Source of the DNA: Pseudolabrys sp.
GTDB lineage: Bacteria; Pseudomonadota; Alphaproteobacteria; Rhizobiales; Xanthobacteraceae
Assembly: GCA_026125925.1 (NCBI GenBank)
Contig: JAHCKF010000267.1
Coordinates: forward strand, 1-5,145
Length of the DNA: 5,145 nt
Reading direction: 5' to 3'
The notes under the pieces are model-generated. The model was not told the DNA's origin, did no database searches, and saw only the letters and a program-made list of their open reading frames with translations. Positions 1 through 4,295 of the stretch are shown piece after piece. Each line of letters opens with the position of its first letter. Position 1 is the first letter of the stretch. Made by a program: the position numbers and the translations under genes.

Positions 1-321
1 GCGCACGATGCCCTGGACGCCGATCAGCGTGAACCGCTTGTTGAGCCGCGCGAACAGCCCCGCCGGATCGGCGCGCTCGCCACGTGTGAGCGCCTCGATC
101 TCGCCGAGGATGCTGGCGATGGCCGGCGGCACCGCCCGCAGATAGCCGAACAGGTAGGCGCGGCCAGTGACGCCCTCCTCGGTCTCGACGTCGACCAGCA
201 GCAACTGCACCTGGCGCATCGCCTGCTGGCTGGTGCCGAGGACGAAATTGAGCGGCACTTCGACCGGGGTGGCCTTGATGGCGCGAATGGTCAGCGCCGG
301 AATTTCAGGTCGATTTGCCAT
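1..321 (-). CDS. Enolase-superfamily protein (mandelate racemase/muconate lactonizing type), N-terminal part
   Basis: This is the first 107 codons of a gene that continues past the left edge. It starts at the ATG read from 321 down, with a GGGGG Shine-Dalgarno at 332-328, six bases upstream. The protein opens MANRPEIPALTIRAIKATPV and continues with LLLVDVETEEGVTGRAYLFGY (residues 40-60), the beta-strand and G-x-T-G-x-(A/S)-Y pattern of the enolase-superfamily N-terminal capping domain. It ends in ...FTLIGVQGIVR, where the family approaches the barrel domain. In this superfamily the capping domain shapes substrate specificity, while the metal ligands and catalytic Lys/His lie in the C-terminal barrel, which is not visible here. 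The substrate therefore cannot be told; sugar-acid dehydratase, racemase or lactonizing activity are all possible. The gene diverges from hsp20. The superfamily is clear, the exact function is not. Confidence 0.8.
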   Translation of the reverse strand, partial: MANRPEIPALTIRAIKATPVEVPLNFVLGTSQQAMRQVQLLLVDVETEEGVTGRAYLFGYLRAVPPAIASILGEIEALTRGERADPAGLFARLNKRFTLIGVQGIVR

Positions 322-336
322 GCATTTCCCCCGCTA

Positions 337-378
337 CCGGGCCGAAAACCGGCGAAAAACCAGTTCGGCCGGAAAAAA
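337..378. promoter_or_regulatory. Inverted repeat with spaced A-tracts upstream of the hsp20 promoter
   Basis: CCGGgCCGAA (337-346) pairs with TTCGGCCGG (364-372) except for one extra G. Three A-tracts lie in or next to the repeat: 345-348, 355-359 and 373-378. The first two are about one helical turn apart (10.5 bp between centres) and the third is 18.5 bp further on. The block sits 9 bp upstream of the -35 of the plus-strand heat-shock promoter and just upstream of the divergent enolase-superfamily gene. It could act as bent DNA or an UP-like element for the first, an operator for either, or a leader hairpin for the second. The symmetry is visible; the role is inference. Confidence 0.35.
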
Positions 379-386
379 CCCTTGTT

Positions 387-415
387 CTTGAACCTTTAAC
401 CGGCCCTGCCCATAT
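387..415 (+). promoter_or_regulatory. Sigma-32 (RpoH) heat-shock promoter for hsp20
   Basis: CTTGAA (387-392), 15 bases, then GCCCATAT (408-415). The E. coli RpoH consensus is CTTGAA, 13-17 bases, CCCCATNT, so only the first base of the -10 box differs. Alphaproteobacterial RpoH promoters use the same CTTG core. The expected transcription start is about 421-424, giving a leader of about 118 nt before the Hsp20 start codon. Its place directly in front of a small heat-shock gene supports the call. Confidence 0.75.
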
Positions 416-421
416 TAACGA

Positions 422-539
422 CAGTCGGACGGCGGTCGCCATCCGGCGCGGAAGCCGGATCCGGGATGTTCCCAGGTCCGGGACGGGGTGCCCGTAAGGG
501 GCCTCAACAAAGTCGCTTCACAGCGAGGACTTTGGGACT
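422..539 (+). promoter_or_regulatory. ROSE-like RNA thermometer in the hsp20 leader
   Basis: The leader folds into successive hairpins. (1) 441-447 pairs with 454-460 (ATCCGGC/GCCGGAT, 7 bp, 6-nt loop). (2) 475-479 with 499-503 plus 483-487 with 491-495 (ACGGG/CCCGT) form a two-part stem with a 3x3 internal loop. (3) 508-512 with 530-534 plus TCGCT (513-517) with AGCGA (522-526), around a UCAC tetraloop. Hairpin 3 contains the Shine-Dalgarno GCGAGGA (523-529), ten bases before the ATG. An alternative pairing, CAAAGTC (508-514) with GACTTTG (528-534), also hides it. ROSE elements are known from rhizobial small heat-shock genes and use a UYGCU motif opposite the Shine-Dalgarno, which melts on warming; TCGCT matches that motif. 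The exact ROSE family assignment was not tested with a covariance model. Confidence 0.65.
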
Positions 540-965
540 ATGTCACGAGTGCCGTCACTATCCAGCCCGTTCCTTCTTGGATTCGACGAAATCGAGCGCG
601 TGCTCGACCGCGTCGCCAAGGGGTCCGATGGCTACCCGCCCTACAACATCGAGCGCCTGCCGCGCGAGGATGACAAGCCCGAGCGCTTGCGCATCACGCT
701 GGCGGTCGCCGGGTTCACGCGCGATCAACTCGACGTTTCCGTCGAGGAGAGCCAGCTCGTGATCCGTGGGCGGCAGCAGGACGACAAGACCCGGCATTAT
801 CTCCACCGCGGCATCGCCGCGCGCCAGTTCCAGCGCACCTTCGTGCTGGCCGACGGCATGGAGGTGATGGGGGCCGATCTGAAGCACGGTTTGCTGTCGA
901 TCGACCTCAGCCGGCCGCAGCCCGAGCGCGTGATCCGCTCGATTGCCATCAACGACCTGGAATAG
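540..965 (+). CDS. Small heat-shock protein, Hsp20/alpha-crystallin family (IbpA-like)
   Basis: A 141-residue cytoplasmic holdase chaperone that would bind unfolding proteins in an ATP-independent way and pass them to refolding chaperones. The short N-terminal arm (1-30, FLLGFDEIERVLDRV) is typical of class A bacterial sHSPs and precedes YPPYNIE (32-38). The alpha-crystallin domain runs to about 125, with LRITLAVAGF (50-59), QLVIRGRQQ (72-80), the GIAARQFQRTFVLADGMEV block (91-109) and ADLKHGLLSIDL (112-123). That last block corresponds to the family A-x-x-x-N-G-(V/L)-L motif, with His in the usual Asn position. The tail carries IAI (135-137), a match to the I-x-I oligomerisation motif. The start is fixed by GCGAGGA at 523-529, which lies inside the ROSE-like hairpin. 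Expression is likely controlled both by RpoH and by temperature-dependent translation. DUF1150 follows after 96 bp. The family is certain; the paralogue name is not assigned. Confidence 0.93.
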   Translation: MSRVPSLSSPFLLGFDEIERVLDRVAKGSDGYPPYNIERLPREDDKPERLRITLAVAGFTRDQLDVSVEESQLVIRGRQQDDKTRHYLHRGIAARQFQRTFVLADGMEVMGADLKHGLLSIDLSRPQPERVIRSIAINDLE

Positions 966-966
966 T

Positions 967-984
967 CCGCCTGAAACAGGGCGG
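967..984 (+). other. Small hairpin after hsp20
   Basis: CCGCCT (967-972) pairs with GGGCGG (979-984), with one G-U pair and a 6-nt loop, starting one base after the hsp20 stop codon. No T-run follows, so it is a weak terminator at best. It may instead protect the hsp20 mRNA 3' end or partly reduce read-through into the DUF1150 gene. The rest of the 966-1061 gap shows no promoter I can support. Confidence 0.3.
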
Positions 985-1061
985 CTGGAATGATGACGGA
1001 ACTTTGAAGCAACGAAAAAGGACTCGACCGCGTTAAGCGTAGTGGGAAAGGATCGAGGGCC

Positions 1062-1340
1062 ATGACTGAGAACAAGCAGACTGGCATGAACGACATGACT
1101 AATCCGGTGATCACGCAGGACGCGCTCGCGCATCTGGGCGATGGGCGGCTGGCTTACGTCAAGCCGATCCGTTCGGAGGATGTCGCGAGCATGTTTCCGC
1201 AGGCGCCGCAGATCGCGCCGGGGCTGACGCTGTTCGCGTTGCACGCCGCCGACGGGACGCCGATTATGCTCACCGACACCCGGGAGTCCGCGTTGGCCAG
1301 CGCCTGGAGCAACGAGCTCGAAGCCGTCAGCGTGCACTGA
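1062..1340 (+). CDS. DUF1150 family protein
   Basis: A 92-residue soluble protein with no signal peptide or membrane segment. After a variable N-terminus, the conserved block is LAHLGDGRLAYVKPIRSEDVASMFPQAPQIAPGLTLFALHAADGTPIMLTD (22-72), followed by SALASAWSNELEAVSVH. This pattern matches DUF1150, an alphaproteobacterial family of unknown function. The start at 1062 has AAGGA (1048-1052) nine bases upstream; ATGs at 1086 and 1095 are possible but have weaker support. The gene follows hsp20 on the same strand, an order I recall as recurrent in Hyphomicrobiales, which suggests a role tied to stress or protein quality control. That functional link is inference. The LTLFALHAADGTPIMLTDTRESALASAW stretch resembles a small beta-hairpin plus helix fold. 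Confidence 0.9.
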   Translation: MTENKQTGMNDMTNPVITQDALAHLGDGRLAYVKPIRSEDVASMFPQAPQIAPGLTLFALHAADGTPIMLTDTRESALASAWSNELEAVSVH

Positions 1341-1344
1341 CGCC

Positions 1345-1370
1345 GCACATCGCTGATGTGCATTACATTC
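1345..1370 (+). terminator. Terminator-like hairpin after the DUF1150 gene
   Basis: GCACATC (1345-1351) and GATGTGC (1355-1361) form a perfect 7-bp stem with a GCT loop, four bases after the stop codon. ATTACATTC follows, only moderately T-rich. The position suits the end of the hsp20-DUF1150 transcript, but the weak U-tract makes this a moderate call. The next palindrome may share the job. Confidence 0.5.
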
Positions 1371-1375
1371 CGCTC

Positions 1376-1434
1376 GTCCCCGCGCATAGCCGTTCGAAGA
1401 ACGGCGTTCTTTCAGCACGCCTATGAGCGGGGAC
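1376..1434. repeat. Compound palindrome (possible REP-like element) in the convergent gap
   Basis: Outer arms GTCCCCGCGCATAG (1376-1389) and CTATGAGCGGGGAC (1421-1434) are complementary at 13 of 14 positions. Inside lies a perfect 7-bp hairpin, GCCGTTC (1389-1395) with GAACGGC (1399-1405) around a GAA loop, followed by GTTCTTT (1406-1412). The inner hairpin alone has terminator form on the plus strand. The nested layout is typical of short interspersed palindromic elements that recur between genes in some rhizobia. Membership of a repeat family cannot be shown from one copy. Confidence 0.5.
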
Positions 1435-1456
1435 CCAGTGCGGCAAACCTCATCGG

Positions 1457-1479
1457 AAATCAAATTCGCGCTTTCGCGA
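1457..1479 (-). terminator. Probable terminator of the hpf-ptsN transcript
   Basis: Read on the minus strand, TCGCG-AAAG-CGCGA (1479-1466) is a 5-bp GC-rich stem with a tetraloop, followed by ATTTGATTT (1465-1457). It lies about 35 bases after the ptsN stop. A competing stem is also possible: GCGAGAG at 1476-1482 with CTCTCGC at 1499-1505 (plus-strand coordinates), which shares bases with the first. The two forms cannot coexist, so termination might be conditional, though chance is possible. Confidence 0.5.
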
Positions 1480-1513
1480 GAGTGAGCGGAGTTTGTAGCT
1501 CTCGCTGGATGGC

Positions 1514-1981
1514 CTAAGCCGCGCTGCTCTGCGGCATGGCCAGCACGGCGTAGAGCGCGTCGGTATCGCTCGACTCGCGCAATTTCTTGGCCACTTCCGG
1601 ATCGCGGAGCATGCGCGCCACGCGCGCCAGCGCCTTAAGATGATCGGCGCCCGCCGCTTCCGGCGCGAGCAGCAGGAAGATGAGATCGACCGGCTGTGAA
1701 TCCAGCGCCTCGAAGTCGATCGGCCGCTCGAGCCGCGCGAACAATCCGAACAGGCGGCCGAGCTTCGGCAGCTTGCCGTGCGGAATGGCGATGCCGTTGC
1801 CCACGGCCGTCGAGCCGAGCTTCTCACGCTGAAGCAGGATTTCGAAAATCGCGCGCTCGCTCTGCCCGGTCAGTGCGGCGGCACGCGCGGCAAGTTCCTG
1901 CAGCGCTTGCTTCTTGCCGTTGACCTTCAGCGCCGGAATGATCGCAGCCGGCGCAATGAGATCGGTAAGCGTCATGGGCAT
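1514..1981 (-). CDS. ptsN: PTS IIA-like nitrogen regulatory protein PtsN (EIIA-Ntr)
   Basis: A 155-residue cytoplasmic phosphocarrier of the nitrogen phosphotransferase system. It would take phosphate from NPr (PtsO/HPr-like) and regulate partners rather than import sugar; in alphaproteobacteria it is tied to potassium, carbon/nitrogen and stringent-response control. One PTS EIIA type-2 domain fills the chain: LIAPAAIIPALKVNGKKQALQEL (8-30), LLQREKLGSTAVGNGIAIPHGKL (49-71) with the phosphorylated His68, FGLFARLERPIDF (78-90), PVDLIFLLLAPEAAGADHLKALARVARMLRD (97-127). The length is normal. Two starts are possible: 1981 and Met3 at 1975. A weak CCGGAC (1988-1983) is better spaced for Met3. It is last in the rpoN-hpf-ptsN order, 132 bp after hpf. 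The rapZ and npr genes found next in enterobacteria are absent, as expected in this lineage. Confidence 0.95.
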   Translation of the reverse strand: MPMTLTDLIAPAAIIPALKVNGKKQALQELAARAAALTGQSERAIFEILLQREKLGSTAVGNGIAIPHGKLPKLGRLFGLFARLERPIDFEALDSQPVDLIFLLLAPEAAGADHLKALARVARMLRDPEVAKKLRESSDTDALYAVLAMPQSSAA

Positions 1982-2032
1982 GTCCGGATTACGGAAATGG
2001 CGGCGGGCGGTTGTTTGAGGGGTGAAGGCCGC

Positions 2033-2050
2033 GGACCATAGGGATGGTCC
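2033..2050 (-). other. Perfect hairpin in the hpf-ptsN gap
   Basis: GGACCAT (2033-2039) and ATGGTCC (2044-2050) form a 7-bp stem with a 4-nt loop. No U-tract follows on the minus strand, so it is not a standard terminator. It sits about 50 bases before the ptsN start and could be an RNA-processing or stability element, or an operator for ptsN. The role is unknown. Confidence 0.4.
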
Positions 2051-2085
2051 AGGGCGCCGTCAATGGGTCGTAAGGGCCCGGAATT

Positions 2086-2103
2086 GCTGCATTTTATTGC
2101 AGC
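2086..2103 (-). other. Perfect hairpin just after the hpf stop
   Basis: GCTGCA (2086-2091) and TGCAGC (2098-2103) form a 6-bp stem around a 6-nt A/T loop, ten bases after the hpf stop codon in the minus direction. AATTCC follows, which is too short a U-run for a firm terminator. It may stabilise the 3' end of hpf mRNA. Confidence 0.35.
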
Positions 2104-2113
2104 CTCTGCCACT

Positions 2114-2425
2114 TCAGCCACCACGGCGGGCCTGGTTATCCTTTCGCCGGCGCTTGTAACGGCGCAACCGCTTTTCGATATTGGTCGCCGCTTCGTCGGC
2201 GCTTTCATAGGCGTCAACCGCGGATCCCTGCGCTTCGAGCAAGGTGCCCGAATCGAGATGCAGCACGCATTCAGTGCGAAATCCGAAACCGTCCCGGCCG
2301 ATGGTCGCGTGCCCCGAATAGCCGCCGCGAAAATATTTCGACGTCGCCTCTTCGACGCGGTCCGTGATGCGTTGTTGCAGCGAAGCGCCGATGCTGATGT
2401 TTTTCCCCGAGACACGTAAAGGCAT
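2114..2425 (-). CDS. hpf: Ribosome hibernation promoting factor HPF/RaiA, short (N-terminal domain only)
   Basis: A 103-residue ribosome-binding protein that would sit in the 30S decoding channel and silence ribosomes in stationary phase or starvation. The S30AE/RaiA fold is complete: LRVSGKNISIG (3-13), helix ASLQQRITDRVEEATSKYF (14-32), YSGHATIGRDGFGFRTECVLHLDSG (36-60), LLEAQGSAVDAYESADEAATNIEKRLRRYKRRRKD (62-96), with a basic second helix that contacts rRNA. The start at 2425 is firm: AAGGAGG (2439-2433) lies seven bases upstream. Alphaproteobacterial HPFs are usually the long form of about 190 residues with a C-terminal domain that dimerises ribosomes; this one stops at ARRGG. The next bases in another frame read VAEVAEAA, similar to the alanine-rich linker of long forms, but no C-terminal domain follows before ptsN. 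A frameshift plus deletion, or a naturally short form, are both possible. Confidence 0.9.
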   Translation of the reverse strand: MPLRVSGKNISIGASLQQRITDRVEEATSKYFRGGYSGHATIGRDGFGFRTECVLHLDSGTLLEAQGSAVDAYESADEAATNIEKRLRRYKRRRKDNQARRGG

Positions 2426-2453
2426 TTGGCAGCCTCCTTGTCAGTCTGTCGGC

Positions 2454-2470
2454 CGGCGCGCCTGGCGCCG
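2454..2470 (-). other. GC-rich hairpin in the hpf leader
   Basis: CGGCGC (2454-2459) and GCGCCG (2465-2470) make a perfect 6-bp stem with a 5-nt loop. On the minus strand it lies between the possible hpf promoter and the AAGGAGG ribosome site, ending about 15 bases before that site. It leaves the site free, so it more likely affects stability or pausing than blocks translation. Confidence 0.35.
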
Positions 2471-2487
2471 CTTATCCCCAGCAGCTA

Positions 2488-2520
2488 ATCATATCATGTG
2501 GAAATCGTTCCCGAGGTCAA
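2488..2520 (-). promoter_or_regulatory. Possible sigma-70-type promoter for hpf-ptsN
   Basis: On the minus strand TTGACC (2520-2515) is followed after 16 bases by CATGAT (2498-2493), matching 4 of 6 in the -10 box. A better -10, TATGAT (2493-2488), lies 21 bases away, which is too far for normal spacing. It sits in the 167-bp gap between rpoN and hpf, the place where a separate hpf promoter would be expected. Weak to moderate support. Confidence 0.35.
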
Positions 2521-2563
2521 TGCCTCTTCCGGCTATCGGCATGTGTAACCCGACTTAACCATT

Positions 2564-2585
2564 GAACGGCCCGCGCGGCCGGTTC
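2564..2585 (-). terminator. Weak terminator-like hairpin after rpoN
   Basis: GAACGGCC (2564-2571) pairs with GGCCgGTTC (2577-2585) with one bulged base, making 8 bp with a 5-nt loop, starting eight bases after the rpoN stop on the minus strand. The following AATGGTTAAG is not T-rich, so it may attenuate rather than end transcription. Confidence 0.35.
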
Positions 2586-2592
2586 GCCACAA

Positions 2593-4119
2593 TCAGGCAT
2601 TTGCCGCTTGTTTTTCGCGCCGCCGCTGCACCGACGACGGAATCCGCATTGCTTCGCGGTACTTAGCGACCGTGCGCCGTGCAATGTCGATTCCCGCGCC
2701 GCGCAATTTGTCGACGATCGTGTCGTCGGACAAAACGTCGCTGGGACATTCCGCGTCAATCAGCGAGCGAATGCGATGCCGCACCGCTTCAGCCGAATGC
2801 GCTTCGCCGCCATCCGCCGATGCGATCGACGACGTAAAGAAATATTTTAATTCGAAAATGCCGCGCGACGTCGCCATGTACTTGTTGGCGGTGACGCGCG
2901 ACACGGTCGATTCGTGCATGCCGATCGCATCGGCGACCGTCTTCAAATTGAGCGGTCGCAGATGCTGGACGCCCTTGACGAAGAAGCCGTCCTGCTGGCG
3001 GACGATCTCGCTCGACACCTTGAGGATCGTCTTGGCGCGCTGATCGAGCGCGCGCACCAGCCATGTCGCGGTTTGCAGACAATCCGCCAGATAGGTCTTG
3101 TCCTTGTCGCTGCGCGCGGTCTTGGACACTTGCGTGTGATATTTCTGGCTGATCAGCACTTTCGGCAGCGTGTCGGAATTGAGCTCGACCTGCCAGGTGC
3201 CGTCCGGCGCGGCGCGCACGAACACGTCCGGCACGATCGGCTGCACCAGCGTCGAGCCGAAGGCGAGGCCGGGCTTCGGATTTAGGTTTCGAATCTCGGC
3301 GATCATGTCGAGGAGATCTTCGTCGTCGACGCCGCAGATGCGGCGCAGCGCGGCGAGATCGCGCTTGGCCAAGAGCGGCAGATTTTCGACCAACGCCTGC
3401 ATCGCAGGATCGAAGCGATTGCGCTCCTTCAGTTGCAGCGCCAGGCATTCGGTGAGGTTGCGCGCGAACACGCCGGGCGGATCGAGCGTCTGCAGGATCG
3501 CGAGAACGGCTTCGACATCGGCCGAGCTGCAACCGAGCTTTTCGGCGACCGATTCGAGATCGCCGCTGAGATACCCGGTCTCGTCCACCATATCGATGAG
3601 GTACTGCGCGATCATGCGCCGTGTCGGGTCGCCGATCGCCAGCGCCATCTGCTCGGCGAGATGCTCGGCCAAGGTCGTTTCAGCCGACACGAAAGCTTCG
3701 AGATTATAGTCACCGTCGGCGCTGCCGCTACCCGACCCGGACCACTCCGAATAAGCGGGCGGCAGGGCTTCGGCAGGCGCGGCTTTCTCGCCGCCGTCGT
3801 CGGGAAACACGTTCTCGAGTTCGGTGCCGAGCCCTTGCTCGATCGACGAGCGGCTGGTCTCGAGATCGGCGTTGATCCAGTCCTGCGCGGCGTCCGGAGC
3901 ATCGAAGCTCGCCTCGCCCGCGGCCTCGGGCTCGGCGCCGGGCAGCGGCGCGTCATCGTCGCCGCCGCGCTCGAGCAACGGGTTCTTCTCGAGCTCGGTC
4001 TCGACATAGGCCGCGAGGTCAAGGCTGGAGAGCTGCAGCAGCTTGATGGCTTGCATCAGCTGCGGCGTCATCACCAGGGCTTGGGTCTGGCGAAACTCTA
4101 GACGTTGAGAAAGCGCCAT
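2593..4119 (-). CDS. rpoN: RNA polymerase sigma-54 factor RpoN
   Basis: A 508-residue alternative sigma factor that directs RNA polymerase to -24/-12 promoters and needs an AAA+ activator (NtrC, NifA and similar) to melt DNA. Region I, MALSQRLEFRQTQALVMTPQLMQAIKLLQLSSLDL (1-35) through ELEKNPLLE (42-50), binds activator and inhibits melting. Region II (52-140) is acidic and variable. The core-binding region spans about 145-340 with DMVDETGYLSGDLE (176-189), LQTLDPPGVFARNLTECLALQL (209-230) and NLNPKPG (278-284). The DNA-binding part has a helix-turn-helix, LKTVADAIGMHESTVSRVTANKY (392-414), FELKYFFTSSI (422-432), and the RpoN box ARRTVAKYRE (480-489). Length and motifs are intact. The start at 4119 gives the conserved N-terminus although its Shine-Dalgarno is weak (GGGA at 4134-4131). 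lptB lies 176 bp upstream and hpf 167 bp downstream. Confidence 0.98.
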   Translation of the reverse strand: MALSQRLEFRQTQALVMTPQLMQAIKLLQLSSLDLAAYVETELEKNPLLERGGDDDAPLPGAEPEAAGEASFDAPDAAQDWINADLETSRSSIEQGLGTELENVFPDDGGEKAAPAEALPPAYSEWSGSGSGSADGDYNLEAFVSAETTLAEHLAEQMALAIGDPTRRMIAQYLIDMVDETGYLSGDLESVAEKLGCSSADVEAVLAILQTLDPPGVFARNLTECLALQLKERNRFDPAMQALVENLPLLAKRDLAALRRICGVDDEDLLDMIAEIRNLNPKPGLAFGSTLVQPIVPDVFVRAAPDGTWQVELNSDTLPKVLISQKYHTQVSKTARSDKDKTYLADCLQTATWLVRALDQRAKTILKVSSEIVRQQDGFFVKGVQHLRPLNLKTVADAIGMHESTVSRVTANKYMATSRGIFELKYFFTSSIASADGGEAHSAEAVRHRIRSLIDAECPSDVLSDDTIVDKLRGAGIDIARRTVAKYREAMRIPSSVQRRREKQAANA

Positions 4120-4295
4120 CGATAGGGGTTTCCCGGCGGAAACTGGTCCGATTCTTGCTTCTCACCGTATACGACTTTCCCGCCCGGGGGAAGCCGGGAT
4201 TCCGCACTGCGGCATTGCACAAAATTTGAGCGGACAGAGGCGGTTCTCCACCGGGCGGCTTGGGGCACAGCGGCCTGGGCGCCGGCCAGGCGCCG
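4120..4295. other. lptB-rpoN intergenic region
   Basis: This 176-bp gap probably holds the rpoN promoter. On the minus strand a TATACG -10-like hexamer occurs at 4170-4165, but no good -35 stands 16-18 bases upstream. Small symmetries include TTTCC/GGAAA (4129-4133 with 4138-4142) close to the rpoN start, and the imperfect TTCCC/GGGAA (4177-4181 with 4188-4192). I saw no -24/-12 site that would indicate RpoN autoregulation. Confidence 0.3.
4273..4291 (-). terminator. Terminator-like hairpin after lptB
   Basis: GCCTGG (4273-4278) and CCAGGC (4286-4291) form a perfect 6-bp stem with a 7-nt loop, starting four bases after the lptB stop. No T-run follows on the minus strand, so it is either a Rho-dependent or partial stop, or an mRNA 3'-end stabiliser. 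Confidence 0.4.

Noticed and set aside
322..539. Small plus-strand frames at 315-497 and 466-762
   Set aside because: They overlap the promoter, structured leader and hsp20 in other frames, lack convincing ribosome sites and resemble no protein family.
558..1463. A 301-codon open frame on the minus strand opposite hsp20 and the DUF1150 gene
   Set aside because: It lies antisense to two recognisable protein families, shows no known domain pattern, and open antisense frames of this length are common in high-GC coding DNA.
1972..2415. A 147-codon minus-strand frame covering hpf and reaching ptsN
   Set aside because: The main part is an out-of-frame reading of hpf with Arg/Ser-rich content. Only its short VAEVAEAA stretch after the hpf stop is of interest and is discussed with hpf.
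2789..3532. A 247-codon minus-strand frame inside rpoN
   Set aside because: It is Arg/Ala/Ser-rich, has no domain signature and overlaps well-conserved rpoN coding sequence, so it is a shifted-frame shadow.
3433..4101. A 222-codon plus-strand frame opposite rpoN
   Set aside because: Antisense to the conserved N-terminal half of RpoN, with Arg/Gly/Leu-rich composition typical of a high-GC shadow.
4120..4295. Sigma-54 (-24/-12) site upstream of rpoN for autoregulation
   Set aside because: No TGGCAC-N5-TTGC-type match with GG and GC at the right spacing was seen on the minus strand.
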